Shown: positions 1 through 10,548, numbered from the stretch's first letter. The stretch is DNA of 64,000 nt from Phocaeicola sartorii JCM 17136 = DSM 21941 (GCF_000614185.1 NZ_BAKM01000009.1:62001-126000); one strand, 5' to 3'. Notes: generated by a model not told the origin, from the sequence alone. Program-made: numbers and translations.

Positions 1-669
1 ATAAATCAATATTTTAGCAGCTTCTTTCAAAGCTTCCTTCGGGTGAATGGAACCATCGGTAGTAATTTCCAATACCAGCTTTTCGTAGTCAGTCTTCTGT
101 TCAACACGGAAGTTTTCCACCTGATATTTTACATTACGTATCGGTGTGTAAATAGAATCGATAGGAATTACATTAACATCGGTACAATATTCGCGGTTTT
201 CATCAGCCGGAACATAACCTCTACCTTTATTAATAGTAATGTCCATCTGCATTGTTGCTTTTGAATCTAAATGGCAAATAACCAATTCAGGATTTAACAC
301 TTCAAATCCAGTCAAATACTTACTTATATCACCTGCCTTAAATTCACTAGAATTCTCAACGGTAATGCTTACCTTTTCATTTTCGAACTCTTCTACTACT
401 TGCTTAAATCTGACTTGCTTCAGATTTAAGATAATGTTGGTCACATCTTCTTTAACACCGGGTACAGATGCGAATTCATGTTCCACACCTTCGATCTTAA
501 TCGTGTTGATTGCAAATCCTTCCAATGAAGAAAGAAGAATACGGCGTAAAGCATTACCTACGGTAATACCGAAACCGGGTTCAAGTGGACGGAACTCAAA
601 TTTTCCAAATCTGGAGTCCGCTTCCAACATTAATACTTTATCAGGTTTTTGAAATGCTAATATCGCCAT
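1..669 (-). CDS. rpoA: RNA polymerase alpha subunit, N-terminal part (cut by window edge)
   Basis: Start of the RNA polymerase alpha subunit, which dimerises and nucleates assembly of beta and beta'. Reading down from the ATG at 669 gives 223 codons that stay open to base 1, so the C-terminal DNA-contacting domain lies outside the window. The protein starts [12 protein letters not shown] and carries the dimerisation signature [17 protein letters not shown] near residues 33-49, typical of the alpha N-terminal domain. It follows rpsD by 11 bases, the usual end of the alpha operon, where rplQ would be expected next outside the window. Confidence 0.97.
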   Translation of the reverse strand, partial: MAILAFQKPDKVLMLEADSRFGKFEFRPLEPGFGITVGNALRRILLSSLEGFAINTIKIEGVEHEFASVPGVKEDVTNIILNLKQVRFKQVVEEFENEKVSITVENSSEFKAGDISKYLTGFEVLNPELVICHLDSKATMQMDITINKGRGYVPADENREYCTDVNVIPIDSIYTPIRNVKYQVENFRVEQKTDYEKLVLEITTDGSIHPKEALKEAAKILIY

Positions 670-680
670 GAAATTAATTA

Positions 681-1286
681 TTATTTAGAGTACAATTCAA
701 CGATCAAGTGTTCTTTAATGTTTTCAGGAATGTCCGCTCTTTCAGGTATATGTAATAACTTACCTACCTTTGAACTTTCATCCCACTCCAACCAAGGATA
801 TTTGCTATGATTGAATCCTGCAAGTGAATTAGCAATCACTTCCAATGATTTAGATCTTTCGCGTACACCTACAATCTGACCGGGTTTTACAGAGAAGGAA
901 GGAATATTAACTACTTTTCCATCTACTGTAATGTGCTTGTGACCTACCAACTGACGGGCAGCAGCACGAGTCGGAGCAATACCCAAACGGAACACCACGT
1001 TGTCAAGACGAGCCTCTAAACTCTGCAACAAGATCTCACCGGTAATACCGTTAGCACTTGCAGCCTTTTCAAACAGGTTACGGAATTGTTTTTCCAATAC
1101 ACCGTAAGTATATTTAGCTTTTTGTTTTTCTGCCAACATGATACCGTACTCAGAAGTCTTTCTTCTTCTGTTGTTACCATGCTGTCCGGGAGGATAATTT
1201 TTCTTAGATAAAACTTTATCTGCTCCAAAGATTCCTTCACCGAATTTACGGGCAATTCTTGATTTTGGTCCAGTATATCTAGCCAT
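681..1286 (-). CDS. rpsD: 30S ribosomal protein S4
   Basis: Primary 16S rRNA binding protein that starts assembly of the 30S body. 201 residues, normal for the family. The S4 RNA-binding domain begins at about residue 91 ([13 protein letters not shown]) and the sequence ends HLIVELYSK as in other S4 proteins. The N-terminus [10 protein letters not shown] has no CxxC zinc knuckle, so this is the zinc-independent form. It lies between rpsK and rpoA in the alpha cluster; in other bacteria S4 represses this cluster, and the 116-base gap before it could hold a control site, though I see no clear structure there. Confidence 0.97.
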   Translation of the reverse strand: MARYTGPKSRIARKFGEGIFGADKVLSKKNYPPGQHGNNRRRKTSEYGIMLAEKQKAKYTYGVLEKQFRNLFEKAASANGITGEILLQSLEARLDNVVFRLGIAPTRAAARQLVGHKHITVDGKVVNIPSFSVKPGQIVGVRERSKSLEVIANSLAGFNHSKYPWLEWDESSKVGKLLHIPERADIPENIKEHLIVELYSK

Positions 1287-1402
1287 TTCTTTTTCTAATT
1301 TAATTGTTACTAATGAACTTAATTTGTTGCAGCCGCGATTACAGAAAGGAAGTGCAATCCATTATTAACAAAATCAAGTTACATATAAAAATAGGTTATC
1401 TA

Positions 1403-1792
1403 TTAAACTCTTCTTCTCTTTGGAGGACGACAACCGTTGTGTGGAAGCGGAGTTACATCAATTATTTCAGTAACTTCGATACCTGCTCCGTGAATAGTTC
1501 TGATAGCAGACTCACGTCCGTTTCCAGGACCTTTAACGTATGCTTTCACCTTTCTCAAGCCAAGATCAAACGCTATCTTAGCGCAATCTTGTGCAGCCAT
1601 TTGTGCTGCATACGGAGTATTCTTTTTAGAACCTCTAAATCCCATCTTACCTGCAGAAGACCATGAGATAATCTGACCTTCACTATTTGCCAGAGATACA
1701 ATGATGTTGTTGAATGAAGAATGAACATGCAACTGTCCATTAGCGTCAACCTTCACATTTCTCTTCTTAGCTGCGACTGTTTTTTTTGCCAT
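1403..1792 (-). CDS. rpsK: 30S ribosomal protein S11
   Basis: Small-subunit platform protein that helps shape the mRNA exit region near the 3' end of 16S rRNA. 129 residues with the conserved core [11 protein letters not shown], the segment [13 protein letters not shown] ([12 protein letters not shown]) and the basic tail [10 protein letters not shown]. The start at 1792 gives [12 protein letters not shown], the usual lysine-rich extension. It follows rpsM after 11 bases, so the two are surely co-transcribed. Confidence 0.97.
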
Positions 1793-1803
1793 ATCAACAA
1801 TTA

Positions 1804-2184
1804 TTATTTAGTAGCTTTTTTCTTATTTGCAACTGTTTTCTTTCTTCCCTTACGTGTACGAGCGTTGTTCTTAGTGCTCTGACCACGAACCGGCAGACCA
1901 ATACGATGACGCACACCACGATAGCAACCAATATCCATTAATCGCTTAATGTTCAATTGCACTTCTGAACGAAGATCACCTTCTACTTTATACTCAGCAC
2001 CAATGATTTCACGGATTTTAGCTGCCTGATCATCTGACCAGTCTTTTACTTTCAAATCTCTGTCAACACCAGCCTTATCCAAGATTTTTGCTGAACTGCT
2101 GCGTCCAATACCATATACGTATGTTAACGCAATCTCGCCTCTCTTATTCTGAGGCAAATCTACACCAACTATTCTTATAGCCAT
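1804..2184 (-). CDS. rpsM: 30S ribosomal protein S13
   Basis: Head protein of the 30S subunit that contacts the P-site tRNA and forms the B1 bridges to the 50S subunit. 126 residues beginning [20 protein letters not shown], with the helix-two-turns-helix region and the basic C-terminal tail [17 protein letters not shown] that reaches into the decoding centre. It follows rpmJ by 33 bases in the order rpmJ-rpsM-rpsK-rpsD, standard for the alpha cluster. Confidence 0.97.
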
Positions 2185-2217
2185 ATACTAAATTATTTTT
2201 TTTGCAAAAATAATAAA

Positions 2218-2334
2218 TTATCCTTGACGTTGTTTATACTTAGGATTTTTCTTGTTAATAACATACAAACGGCCATTTCGTCTAACGATTTTGCATTCCG
2301 GCGTACGTTTCTTTAATGATGCTCTTACTTTCAT
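2218..2334 (-). CDS. rpmJ: 50S ribosomal protein L36, zinc-free form
   Basis: Smallest large-subunit protein, 38 residues, starting [20 protein letters not shown] and ending PKYKQRQG at the TAA at 2218-2220. It binds 23S rRNA near the L11 stalk base. The usual L36 zinc site has three cysteines and a histidine; here only one cysteine (C14) remains and the other ligand positions are R/T, N and Y, so it should not bind zinc. It sits between infA and rpsM as expected. Confidence 0.95.
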   Translation of the reverse strand: MKVRASLKKRTPECKIVRRNGRLYVINKKNPKYKQRQG

Positions 2335-2348
2335 ATCTTATTTCTTTT

Positions 2349-2567
2349 TTATTTGTATCTAAAAACGATTCTTCCTTTAGATAAGTCATAAGGAGACATC
2401 TCTACTCTGACCTTATCCCCGGGTAATATTTTAATGTAATGCATTCTCATCTTGCCAGAGATATGAGCAGTAATTTCATGCCCGTTTTCTAGCTCAACAC
2501 GAAACATTGCATTAGACAATGCTTCAACTATAACTCCATCTTGTTCTATTGCGGATTGCTTTGCCAT
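2349..2567 (-). CDS. infA: translation initiation factor IF-1
   Basis: Binds the 30S A site and directs initiator tRNA to the P site. 72 residues forming one S1-type OB fold ([19 protein letters not shown], then [19 protein letters not shown]), the family's usual length. The start codon lies one base after the map stop codon, so translation is probably coupled. Position between map and rpmJ is the classic spc/alpha junction. Confidence 0.97.
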   Translation of the reverse strand: MAKQSAIEQDGVIVEALSNAMFRVELENGHEITAHISGKMRMHYIKILPGDKVRVEMSPYDLSKGRIVFRYK

Positions 2568-2568
2568 A

Positions 2569-3366
2569 TTAAATTGCTTTATCTCCTAATACTTGTTCGA
2601 CATATTCAAATGAGGACAAAATATCTGCCTTCCCAACTCCTATTGCAACTGTATGCTCAAAGTGAGCGGCACATTTTCTATCGCGAGTACGTACTGTCCA
2701 TCCATCTCTCTCCATTACTATCTGACGGGAGCCCAATGTTATCATCGGTTCAATGGCGATGCACATACCTTTTTTCAACAGAGTGCCGTATCCTCTTTTT
2801 CCATAATTGGGTACCTGCGGATCTTCATGCATGTCTTTTCCAATACCATGACCTACAAATTCTCTCACCACTCCATAGGAATTAGCCTCGCAATGTTGCT
2901 GGACAGTAAAACCTATATCACCCAAACGCTTCCCATGAACGGCATTCTCTATACCTAAATACAAAGCTTCTTTTGTTGTCTTCAAAAGTTTCAAGACCTC
3001 GGGATCAACTTCTCCCACACAGAAAGTGTAAGCCGAGTCCCCACAAAAACCATTCATGTAAGTACCACAATCAACAGAAACAATATCACCTTCTTTCAAA
3101 GGAATATCATTGGGAATACCGTGTACAACCTGATCATTTACCGAAGTACACAAGGCACTGGGGAACGGATCACCATATTGATTGGGAAAACCTTTAAAAG
3201 TAGGAACAGCTCCATTATCTCTAATAAACTCTTCTGCTACCTTGTCAAGTTCCCTGGTTGTCACACCGGGTTTTATCAATTTAGCAACTTCAGCCAGAGT
3301 TTTACCTACAAGTAGGTTACTCTGACGAAGCAGCTCTATCTCATCATCTGTCTTAAGAAATATCAT
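2569..3366 (-). CDS. map: methionine aminopeptidase, type I
   Basis: Removes the initiator methionine from nascent proteins in the cytosol. 265 residues, M24 'pita-bread' fold. All five metal ligands can be placed: D99 and D110 ([16 protein letters not shown]), H173 ([10 protein letters not shown]), E206 (AIEPM) and E237 (HFEHTVAIG). There is no N-terminal zinc-finger extension, so it is type Ia. It follows secY after 10 bases and precedes infA by one base, linking maturation of new proteins with the ribosomal operon. Confidence 0.96.
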   Translation of the reverse strand: MIFLKTDDEIELLRQSNLLVGKTLAEVAKLIKPGVTTRELDKVAEEFIRDNGAVPTFKGFPNQYGDPFPSALCTSVNDQVVHGIPNDIPLKEGDIVSVDCGTYMNGFCGDSAYTFCVGEVDPEVLKLLKTTKEALYLGIENAVHGKRLGDIGFTVQQHCEANSYGVVREFVGHGIGKDMHEDPQVPNYGKRGYGTLLKKGMCIAIEPMITLGSRQIVMERDGWTVRTRDRKCAAHFEHTVAIGVGKADILSSFEYVEQVLGDKAI

Positions 3367-3376
3367 CTCAGACTAA

Positions 3377-4722
3377 TTAATATGCAGCAACATTACCAGC
3401 ACGCCCCTTGATTCTTCCGGAATTCAACAATCCGTCATAATGGCGCATCAGCAAATGACTTTCCACCTGTTGGAGTGTATCCAATACAACACCTACAAGA
3501 ATCAACAAGGATGTACCACCAAAGAACTGGGCGAACTCAGCTTTTACTCCAAAAATACCAGCAAATGCAGGCATAATGCTACAAGAGCCAAGAATATAGA
3601 ACCCGGCAGAGTAATACGAGACATAATCGCATCTATATACTCAGCTGTATTCTTACCTGGTTTTATTCCCGGAATAAAACCATTATTTCTCTTCATATCT
3701 TCTGCCATCTGGTTAGGATTAATTGTAATCGCAGTATAGAAGTATGTAAACACAATAATCAATATTGCAAAAACAAAATTATACCAGAAGCTAGTATGAT
3801 CTACAAATGCACGTACAATACCACTTGCTGTTGCAGCGTTTGAGAAGCCCACCAATGTAATAGGAATGAACATGATTGCCTGAGCAAAGATGATAGGCAT
3901 TACATTCGCAGCATTCACTTTCAAAGGAATATATTGTCTTGCACCACCATACTGTTTGTTTCCTACAATACGTTTTGCATATTGTACAGGGACCTTGCGA
4001 ACGCCTTGAACCAGCAAAATTGCGGCTGCAATAACGAACAGCAAGAATACTATTTCCAACAAAAACATGATGATACCACCTGCACCCGGAGAAGCCAGAC
4101 GAGAAACGAATTCCTGGAATAAAGATTGCGGCAGACGGGCAATAATACCAATCAAAATAATGAATGATATACCATTACCTATACCCTTATCTGTTATTCT
4201 TTCTCCAAGCCACAGAATAAACATACTTCCAGCTGCCAAAATGATGGTAGAAGTAATTATAAAGAATGTCCAATCTAATGAAGCATTAAGTGATGGTCCG
4301 GCTTGCATCTTAAGGTTAAGCAAGTATGAGGGAGCTTGGAAAACCAAAATCGCAATTGTCAATATACGGGTATATTGATTGATTTTTCTTCTACCACTTT
4401 CACCTTCACGTTGGATTTTCTGAAAGTAGGGAACAGCAATCGCCAAAAGCTGGATTACAATTGATGCCGAGATATATGGCATGATTCCTAATGCAAATAT
4501 AGATGCATTGGAAAACGCTCCTCCAGAGAACATGTTTAACAAGGCTAACAAACCTTCACTTGTCTGTTTATGCAACTGAGTTAACATGGCAGGGTTAATA
4601 CCTGGCAGAACCACGTATGAACCAAACCTGTAAATTGCAACAAATAATATAGTAATGAGGATCCTTTGTCTCAGATCCTCAATTTTCCATATATTTTTTA
4701 ATGTTTCAATAGATTTTCTCAT
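3377..4722 (-). CDS. secY: protein translocase subunit SecY (frame broken by a likely one-base deletion)
   Basis: Channel-forming subunit of the SecYEG translocon in the inner membrane. Codons from 4722 give [20 protein letters not shown] and run through the expected hydrophobic segments and the cytoplasmic loop [13 protein letters not shown] to [11 protein letters not shown], then the frame fails near 3571-3574. The rest of SecY ([20 protein letters not shown] to [10 protein letters not shown]) continues in another frame to the stop at 3377. Adding one base restores about 448 residues, the normal length. SecY is essential and no other copy is seen, so I read this as a sequence error and annotate one gene. 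It follows rplO by 4 bases. Confidence 0.93.
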
Positions 4723-4726
4723 TGAA

Positions 4727-5173
4727 TCAGAGTTTTACTGCATTACCACCAACAGCTTCGATTGCAGCTACCGCACTCTTTGAGAAAGCATTAGCTTCCA
4801 CATCAAGCTTAGTAGTCAAACTACCGTTACCTAGTACTTTTACCAATTGATTAGAAGAAATGAAACCAGCTTCAATAAAGTCATTCATACCTACCTTAGT
4901 CAGATTCTTAGCATCAGCCAGCTTCTGAATAGTTTCAAGGTTAATAGCTTTATATTCTACACGGTTAATATTCTTAAAACCGAACTTCGGAACACGACGT
5001 TGAAGAGGCATCTGTCCACCTTCAAAACCAATCTTCTTTGAATAACCTGATCTTGATTTAGCACCTTTATGACCTCTTGTAGAAGTACCCCCTAAACCAG
5101 AACCGGGGCCGCGGCCAATTCTTTTTCTAGTCTTTGTAGATCCTTCTGCAGGTTTTAAATTACTTAAATTCAT
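4727..5173 (-). CDS. rplO: 50S ribosomal protein L15
   Basis: Large-subunit assembly protein that threads a long arm into 23S rRNA. 148 residues. The N-terminal arm is rich in Gly/Arg/Lys ([20 protein letters not shown] near residues 19-38), then [20 protein letters not shown], followed by the globular C-terminal domain. It lies between rpmD and secY, the standard spc order. Confidence 0.97.
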   Translation of the reverse strand: MNLSNLKPAEGSTKTRKRIGRGPGSGLGGTSTRGHKGAKSRSGYSKKIGFEGGQMPLQRRVPKFGFKNINRVEYKAINLETIQKLADAKNLTKVGMNDFIEAGFISSNQLVKVLGNGSLTTKLDVEANAFSKSAVAAIEAVGGNAVKL

Positions 5174-5203
5174 ATCGTAATTAGTTTTTTTATTAACAAT
5201 GAA

Positions 5204-5380
5204 TTACTTAACGATGGCAACCAGGTGTTTTACCTTTTCAACCATTCCCAGAATAGAAGGAGTTGCTTCGTGCTCAACCACACGATTCATCTTGCGAAGT
5301 CCCAGCGCATCGAGTACTCTTTTTTGATCAGCAGGAGCACCAATTCTACTTTTTACTTGTTTAATCTTAATAGTTGACAT
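5204..5380 (-). CDS. rpmD: 50S ribosomal protein L30
   Basis: Small 50S protein, 58 residues by translation from the ATG at 5380 (MSTIKIKQVKSRIGAPADQK) to the TAA at 5204-5206. The pattern of one ferredoxin-like fold and the motif LGLRKMNRVVEHEATPSILG fits L30. A strong Shine-Dalgarno AAGGAGG lies four bases before the start and overlaps the rpsE stop codon, an unusual feature in this phylum and a sign of coupled translation. Confidence 0.96.
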   Translation of the reverse strand: MSTIKIKQVKSRIGAPADQKRVLDALGLRKMNRVVEHEATPSILGMVEKVKHLVAIVK

Positions 5381-5389
5381 AATTCCTCC

Positions 5390-5905
5390 TTATCCTCTAA
5401 ATACTTTTTCCATACTTACGCCTCTGTTCTGAGCAACCATACGGGCATCTCTCATCTCACCCAAAGCCAAAATAGTAGCTTTTACCAAGTTGTGCGGATT
5501 AGAAGAACCTTTTGACTTAGCCAAAACGTCTGTAATACCCACACTTTCCAAAACAGCACGCATTGCGCCACCTGCTACCACACCGGTACCGGTAGAAGCC
5601 GGTTTGATGAATACTTCTGCACCACCAAATTTAGCCGACTGTTCATGAGGAACTGTACCTTTCAATACAGGAACACGAGTCAAGTTCTTCTTAGCTGCTT
5701 CAACACCTTTGGCAATAGCCGCTGTTACTTCACCAGCTTTACCAAGGCCCCAACCAATAATACCGTCTTCGTTTCCAACAACGACAATTGCAGAGAAGCT
5801 GAATGTTCTACCACCCTTTGTTACCTTTGTAACACGGTTGATAGCAACCAATCTGTCTTTTAACTCTATATCGTTAGTTATCTTAACTCTATTATTAACT
5901 GCCAT
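5390..5905 (-). CDS. rpsE: 30S ribosomal protein S5
   Basis: Forms part of the mRNA entry tunnel of the 30S subunit and affects decoding accuracy. 171 residues. The double-stranded RNA-binding S5 domain starts about residue 15 ([20 protein letters not shown]), followed by [21 protein letters not shown] and the C-terminal domain with [19 protein letters not shown]. It starts 6 bases after rplR. Confidence 0.97.
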   Translation of the reverse strand: MAVNNRVKITNDIELKDRLVAINRVTKVTKGGRTFSFSAIVVVGNEDGIIGWGLGKAGEVTAAIAKGVEAAKKNLTRVPVLKGTVPHEQSAKFGGAEVFIKPASTGTGVVAGGAMRAVLESVGITDVLAKSKGSSNPHNLVKATILALGEMRDARMVAQNRGVSMEKVFRG

Positions 5906-5911
5906 AATTGA

Positions 5912-6253
5912 TTAAAATTTAAGTCCACCGTTACGAGCAGCGTCAGCCACTTCTTTTACTCTCCCATGATACAAGTAACCATTACGGTCGAATACGACAG
6001 TCGTAATACCAGCTTCCTGAGCCTTCTTGGCAATCAGTTCACCAACTTTAGCAGCCTGTTCTTTCTTAGGCATAGCTTCCATTCCCAAAGAGGAAGCTGC
6101 AGCCAAAGTCTTACCAGCCAAGTCATCGATAACTTGAACGTAAATCTGCTTGTTACTTCTAAACACACTCATACGCGGACGTTCAGTAGTACCTGAAATC
6201 TTATTGCGCACTCTATATTTGATCTTGATTCGTCTTTCTAATTTTGTTGTCAT
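5912..6253 (-). CDS. rplR: 50S ribosomal protein L18
   Basis: Binds 5S rRNA with L5 and L25-type proteins in the central protuberance. 113 residues with the typical start ([20 protein letters not shown]), the [20 protein letters not shown] strand region and the tail [20 protein letters not shown]. It lies between rplF and rpsE with 21- and 6-base gaps. Confidence 0.97.
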   Translation of the reverse strand: MTTKLERRIKIKYRVRNKISGTTERPRMSVFRSNKQIYVQVIDDLAGKTLAAASSLGMEAMPKKEQAAKVGELIAKKAQEAGITTVVFDRNGYLYHGRVKEVADAARNGGLKF

Positions 6254-6274
6254 GATAATACAATTTTATGTAAA

Positions 6275-6844
6275 TTATTTAGCACCGGCTGACTTACCAG
6301 ACTTTCTACGAATTTCTTCGCCAACAAACTTAATACCTTTACCTTTATAAGGTTCCGGCTTACGGAAAGAACGTATTTTTGAGCAAACCTGACCAAGCAG
6401 TTGTTTGTCACAAGATTCCAATATAATAAGAGGGTTCTTATTTCTTTCTGACTTAGTTTCTACCTTGATTTCAGGAGGCAACTGCATAAAGATATTATGA
6501 GTATAGCCCAAAGCGAAATCAATAATATTACCATTGTTTGAAGCACGGTAACCTACACCGACAAGTTCCAGTTCTTTCTTATAACCTACAGAAACACCAA
6601 TAACCATGTTGTTAACCAAAGAACGATACAAGCCATGGAAAGCATGTCTTTGCTTTATGTTATCCAACATTGCGTTTTCGTTTTCCGTCAACGCCACATG
6701 TCCATCTTCAATTGCAACATTGATAGAAGGATCTACAAATTGGCTAAGTTCGCCTTTAGGACCTTTTACAGTAACTACATTATCCTTCAGAGTAACTGTT
6801 ACTCCAGCGGGAATACTAATGGGTAATTTTCCTATTCTTGACAT
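6275..6844 (-). CDS. rplF: 50S ribosomal protein L6
   Basis: Located at the base of the L7/L12 stalk near the factor-binding site. 189 residues with two repeated L6 domains: the first from MSRIGKLPISIPAGVTVTLK, the second ending in the signature PEPYKGKGIKFVGEEIRRKS near residues 162-181. The start at 6844 is supported by a GGAGG Shine-Dalgarno at 6852-6857 that sits just ahead of the rpsH stop. Confidence 0.97.
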   Translation of the reverse strand: MSRIGKLPISIPAGVTVTLKDNVVTVKGPKGELSQFVDPSINVAIEDGHVALTENENAMLDNIKQRHAFHGLYRSLVNNMVIGVSVGYKKELELVGVGYRASNNGNIIDFALGYTHNIFMQLPPEIKVETKSERNKNPLIILESCDKQLLGQVCSKIRSFRKPEPYKGKGIKFVGEEIRRKSGKSAGAK

Positions 6845-6858
6845 TGCTTATCCTCCTA

Positions 6859-7254
6859 TTAATATACATAACAAAGAACTTCACCACCGATTTTCAGCTC
6901 AGCAGCTTCTTTGTTAGTCATTACACCTTTGGAAGTAGATATTATAGCAATACCTAAACCATTAATAACTCTCGGCATGTCTTTGTAACCCGTATACTTA
7001 CGTAAACCCGGAGTAGAAACTCTGATAAGTTTCTTAATAGCATTCACTTTGTTTACTGAGTCGTACTTCAAAGCCACTTTGATAGTTCCTTGAGGACCAT
7101 CTTCTACAAACTTGTAGTTCAGAATGTAGCCTTTATCAAAAAGGATCTTAGTGATTTCCTTTTTCAAATTTGAGGCAGGCACTTCTACTACTCTGTGCTT
7201 TGCACTAATTGCATTTCTCAATCTGGTGAGATAATCTGCGATTGGATCTGTCAT
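6859..7254 (-). CDS. rpsH: 30S ribosomal protein S8
   Basis: Primary binder of the central domain of 16S rRNA; in E. coli it also represses the spc operon. 131 residues, starting MTDPIADYLTRLRNAISAKH and ending with the conserved INGLGIAIISTSKGVMTNKE block and LCYVY. It follows the disrupted rpsN by 57 bases, a wider gap than its neighbours have. Confidence 0.97.
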   Translation of the reverse strand: MTDPIADYLTRLRNAISAKHRVVEVPASNLKKEITKILFDKGYILNYKFVEDGPQGTIKVALKYDSVNKVNAIKKLIRVSTPGLRKYTGYKDMPRVINGLGIAIISTSKGVMTNKEAAELKIGGEVLCYVY

Positions 7255-7311
7255 ATAATAATGAATTAAATTAATCAGGACTACCCTGACAATATTTAAA
7301 AATAAAAAGAA

Positions 7312-7609
7312 TTACCAGCTTGCTTTCTTAACGCCCGGAATCAAACCATTAGAAGCCATTTCGCGGAACTGAATTCTTGAAATTCCGAACTGACGAATAT
7401 AACCTTTAGGACGACCGGTCAATTTACAACGGTTGTGCAAACGAATAGGATTGGCGTTCTTAGGAATAGCTGCAATTTCTGAGCAGCTTCAAAAGCTTCA
7501 GCAGGGTCACCTGAGTTGACAATCTTCTTCAACGCAGCACGTTTTTCAGCATATTTGGCTACAAGTTTGGCTCTTTTTACTTCACGAGCTTCATTGATTC
7601 TTTTGCCAT
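7312..7609 (-). CDS. rpsN: 30S ribosomal protein S14 (two likely one-base deletions)
   Basis: Head protein of the 30S subunit. From the ATG at 7609 the reading gives MAKESM, then the frame is lost at 7590-7591; it resumes as the S14 body in a second frame to about 7471 and is lost again, then ends [11 protein letters not shown] at the TAA at 7312-7314. Restoring one base at each point gives 99 residues in one frame. The repaired protein lacks the CxxC pairs of zinc-binding S14, so it is the long, zinc-free form. The 298-base length is exactly two short of a whole number of codons for 99 residues plus stop, which supports two sequencing deletions. Confidence 0.9.
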
Positions 7610-7615
7610 AATATA

Positions 7616-8173
7616 TTAATCTTTTTTTGAGTTTTTAAACGGTAAACCAAATTCCTTTAACAAAGCATAACCTTCTTCATCTGTCGGAGCAGAAGTTACA
7701 AAGGTAATATTCATTCCGAGAATTTTAGTAATACTATCGATATTTATTTCAGGGAAAATGATTTGCTCCTGAATACCCAATGTATAATTACCTCTTCCAT
7801 CAAACTTGCTTTCGATACCTTTGAAGTCACGGATACGTGGCAAGGCAACACGAACAAGCTTTTCAAGGAACTCATACATTCTTTCACGACGCAAAGTTAC
7901 CATTACACCAATCGGCATTTTCTTACGCAACTTAAAGTTTGCGATATCTTTACGTGAAACTGTTGCAACAGCTTTCTGACCAGTAATTGCTGTTAACTCA
8001 TTAATAGCAACTTCAATAATCTTCTTATCAGCGACAGCCATACCTAAACCTTGATTGATAACAATCTTCTTAAGTACGGGGATCTGCATTGTTGAAGAAT
8101 ATTGGAACTGATTCTTCAATGCAGGCGCAATGCGCTCTGCATATTCTTTCTTAAGGCTAGCAGTATTACTCAT
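7616..8173 (-). CDS. rplE: 50S ribosomal protein L5
   Basis: Binds 5S rRNA and contacts P-site tRNA from the central protuberance. 185 residues. The signature [20 protein letters not shown] and the segment [19 protein letters not shown] are visible, followed by the C-terminal [20 protein letters not shown]. Its start overlaps the rplX stop by one base (TAATG), showing translational coupling. Confidence 0.97.
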   Translation of the reverse strand: MSNTASLKKEYAERIAPALKNQFQYSSTMQIPVLKKIVINQGLGMAVADKKIIEVAINELTAITGQKAVATVSRKDIANFKLRKKMPIGVMVTLRRERMYEFLEKLVRVALPRIRDFKGIESKFDGRGNYTLGIQEQIIFPEINIDSITKILGMNITFVTSAPTDEEGYALLKEFGLPFKNSKKD

Positions 8174-8496
8174 TATTTAATCTCCTCTCCTGATTTTTTA
8201 GCATAACGAACAAATGTTCTACCATCAGAACTTTCTCTTCTTCCCACACGTGTTGGCTTGCCTGTTTTAGGATCAACCACATTCAAGTTTGAGATATGTA
8301 TAGCAGCCTCCTGCTTTACGATACCACCTTGAGGGTTCTTTGCATTAGGTTTGGTACTCTTCGATACCATATTGATACCTTCTACAAGTGCACGTCCTTC
8401 TTTAACAAGAACTTTCAGCACACGGCCAGTTTTACCTTTATCTTCACCAGAGTTTACGTAAACTGTATCGCCTTTTTTTATATGTAATTTACTCAT
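8173..8496 (-). CDS. rplX: 50S ribosomal protein L24
   Basis: One of the two assembly-initiator proteins of the 50S subunit, at the exit tunnel rim. 107 residues with an N-terminal KOW motif ([20 protein letters not shown], residues about 7-26), then [20 protein letters not shown]. It overlaps rplE by one base and follows rplN by 20 bases. Confidence 0.97.
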   Translation of the reverse strand: MSKLHIKKGDTVYVNSGEDKGKTGRVLKVLVKEGRALVEGINMVSKSTKPNAKNPQGGIVKQEAAIHISNLNVVDPKTGKPTRVGRRESSDGRTFVRYAKKSGEEIK

Positions 8497-8516
8497 TACT
8501 TAAATCTTTTACAAAA

Positions 8517-8882
8517 TTAAAGTACTTCAGGTGCAAGTGATACCACTTTCATGTTTGCAGCACGCAACTCTCTTGCAACAGGGCCAAAAATACGACTTCC
8601 TCTAATTTCGCCTGCATTATTCAATAATACGCAAGCATTATCATCAAAACGAATATAAGAACCATCAGCACGACGGATTTCTTTCTTAGTACGTACAATT
8701 AAAGCCTTTGATACTGCACCTTTTTTAACATCACTAGAGGGGATTACACTCTTGATAGAAACTACAATGACATCCCCTACAGAAGCGTAACGTCTCCTCG
8801 TACCGCCTAATACGCGGATACAAAGAGCTTCTTTAGCGCCACTGTTGTCACACACTGTAAGTCTGGATTCTACTTGTATCAT
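8517..8882 (-). CDS. rplN: 50S ribosomal protein L14
   Basis: Subunit-interface protein that forms bridge B8. 121 residues beginning [20 protein letters not shown], with [13 protein letters not shown] and the C-terminal segment [20 protein letters not shown]. The length and order (rpsQ-rplN-rplX) are standard; only 2 bases separate it from rpsQ. Confidence 0.97.
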   Translation of the reverse strand: MIQVESRLTVCDNSGAKEALCIRVLGGTRRRYASVGDVIVVSIKSVIPSSDVKKGAVSKALIVRTKKEIRRADGSYIRFDDNACVLLNNAGEIRGSRIFGPVARELRAANMKVVSLAPEVL

Positions 8883-8884
8883 AA

Positions 8885-9142
8885 TTACTTAGCTCTTTCA
8901 ATTATTTCAACCAATCTCCATCTCTTAGTTTTGCTCAAAGGACGAGTTTCCATGATGTGTACTGTATCACCTACATTACATTCATTCTTTTCATCATGAG
9001 CATGGTATTTTTTCGTTTTAGAAACGAACTTACCATAAATAGGGTGTTTTTCCTTAAACTTAGCAGCAACAGTAATGGTCTTATCCATCTTATTGCTTAC
9101 TACAACACCTGTTCTTTCTTTTCTTAAATTTCTAGCTTCCAT
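8885..9142 (-). CDS. rpsQ: 30S ribosomal protein S17
   Basis: 16S rRNA binding protein with an OB fold. 85 residues from the second in-frame ATG ([20 protein letters not shown]), with the family signature MDKTITVAA and a tail of [20 protein letters not shown]. An upstream ATG at 9151 would add MVL and sits right after the rpmC stop codon, so either start is possible; I prefer 9142 because it gives the usual S17 N-terminus. Confidence 0.95.
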   Translation of the reverse strand: MEARNLRKERTGVVVSNKMDKTITVAAKFKEKHPIYGKFVSKTKKYHAHDEKNECNVGDTVHIMETRPLSKTKRWRLVEIIERAK

Positions 9143-9153
9143 GAGGACCATTA

Positions 9154-9348
9154 TTATTTGTTAAGTTCTCTCTGATGCAATTCTGCCTTCATACGCGCAA
9201 TCGTTCTGCGTAATTTCTTAATCTGTGCAGGATTATCCAGCGGAGAGATAGAATGATTTAAAACCATCTGATTGTAATTGGCTACTTCAGCTTCAATTCT
9301 TTCTGCCAATTCATTGGTAGCTATTTCTCTAATTTCTGCAATCTTCAT
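9154..9348 (-). CDS. rpmC: 50S ribosomal protein L29
   Basis: Two-helix coiled protein at the polypeptide exit tunnel, near the docking site of trigger factor and signal recognition particle. 64 residues. The conserved C-terminal block [20 protein letters not shown] identifies it. It follows rplP by 6 bases and almost touches rpsQ. Confidence 0.96.
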   Translation of the reverse strand: MKIAEIREIATNELAERIEAEVANYNQMVLNHSISPLDNPAQIKKLRRTIARMKAELHQRELNK

Positions 9349-9354
9349 AATAAA

Positions 9355-9789
9355 TTAAGCATTTTGATTTTTAGCATCGTAATCACGTCTAACTATAAAC
9401 TTAGTAGTAACAGGAAGCTTCTGTGCTGCAAGACGCAAAGCTTCTTTAGCTACCTCATAAGGAACACCTTCTGCCTCGATGATAATACGACCCGGAGTAA
9501 CCGGAGCGACGAAACCTTCAGGAGCACCTTTACCTTTACCCATACGCACATCAGCAGGCTTGCGGGTAATAGGTTTGTCCGGGAAAATACGGATCCAAAT
9601 CTGTCCTTGACGTTGCATATATCTTGTTACCGCAATACGTGCAGCTTCAATTTGTCTACCTGTAATCCATTTAGTCTCCAAAGATTTGATACCAAATGAT
9701 CCGAAAGCCAATTGGTTTCCTCTTTGAGCATTTCCTTTCTGACTGCCCTTCTGCTGTCTTCTGAATTTTGTCTTTTTCGGTTGTAACAT
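9355..9789 (-). CDS. rplP: 50S ribosomal protein L16
   Basis: Helps position the A-site tRNA and is needed for a functional peptidyl transferase region. 144 residues, starting [20 protein letters not shown], with the family signature [19 protein letters not shown] near residues 82-100. It follows rpsC after 21 bases. Confidence 0.97.
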   Translation of the reverse strand: MLQPKKTKFRRQQKGSQKGNAQRGNQLAFGSFGIKSLETKWITGRQIEAARIAVTRYMQRQGQIWIRIFPDKPITRKPADVRMGKGKGAPEGFVAPVTPGRIIIEAEGVPYEVAKEALRLAAQKLPVTTKFIVRRDYDAKNQNA

Positions 9790-9810
9790 AATTCCTAAAA
9801 TTCAAATCCG

Positions 9811-10542
9811 TTAGCGATTGTTTTTCTTTCTTTTGAAGTTCTTACCACCGTTATTGTTGCCATTACCGCCACGACCACTCTCTTTAGTCTGAGTAAAGTT
9901 AGGCGCTAATTCTCTCTTACCATACACTTCACCACGGCAAATCCATACTTTGATACCCAGCAAACCAACCTTAGTCAAAGCTTCTGCATGACAATAGTCA
10001 ATGTCCGCACGGAAAGTATGTAACGGAGTTCTTCCTTCTTTATACATTTCAGAACGAGCCATTTCCGCTCCATTCAAACGTCCTGAAATCAACACTTTGA
10101 TACCTTCAGCACCCATACGCATTGTGTTAGCGATAGCCATCTTGATGGCGCGGCGATAGGCAATCTTACCTTCTACCTGACGAGCGATATTATTAGCTAC
10201 AATAACAGCGTCCAACTCAGGTCTTTTCACCTCAAAGATATTAATCTGAATATCCTTGTCCGTGATTTTCTTCAACTCTTCTTTCAGCTTGTCAACTTCC
10301 TGACCGCCTTTACCAATGATAATACCCGGACGCGCTGTACAAACTGTGATTGTCACCAATTTCAGTGTACGTTCTATAACAATTCTTGAAACGCTGGCTT
10401 TTGCAAGTCTGGCATTCAAATATTTACGGATTTTGCTGTCTTCCAACAAAGCATCACCATAATCATTGCCACCGTACCAATTAGAATCCCATCCTCTGAT
10501 AATTCCTAAACGGTTGCTTATCGGATTAACTTTCTGTCCCAT
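9811..10542 (-). CDS. rpsC: 30S ribosomal protein S3
   Basis: Lines the mRNA entry channel and has helicase activity on mRNA with S4 and S5. 243 residues. It contains a type-2 KH domain ([20 protein letters not shown] around residues 68-87) and the C-terminal S3 signature [20 protein letters not shown]. The C-terminal tail after residue 215 is a glycine/asparagine/lysine-rich, probably flexible, extension ([20 protein letters not shown]). Confidence 0.97.
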   Translation of the reverse strand: MGQKVNPISNRLGIIRGWDSNWYGGNDYGDALLEDSKIRKYLNARLAKASVSRIVIERTLKLVTITVCTARPGIIIGKGGQEVDKLKEELKKITDKDIQINIFEVKRPELDAVIVANNIARQVEGKIAYRRAIKMAIANTMRMGAEGIKVLISGRLNGAEMARSEMYKEGRTPLHTFRADIDYCHAEALTKVGLLGIKVWICRGEVYGKRELAPNFTQTKESGRGGNGNNNGGKNFKRKKNNR

Positions 10543-10548
10543 CTAGTC

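Noticed and set aside
3377..3574. A separate 65-codon gene downstream of secY
   Set aside because: Its sequence is the C-terminal end of SecY and the previous frame fails exactly where it begins, so it is one gene with a base missing.
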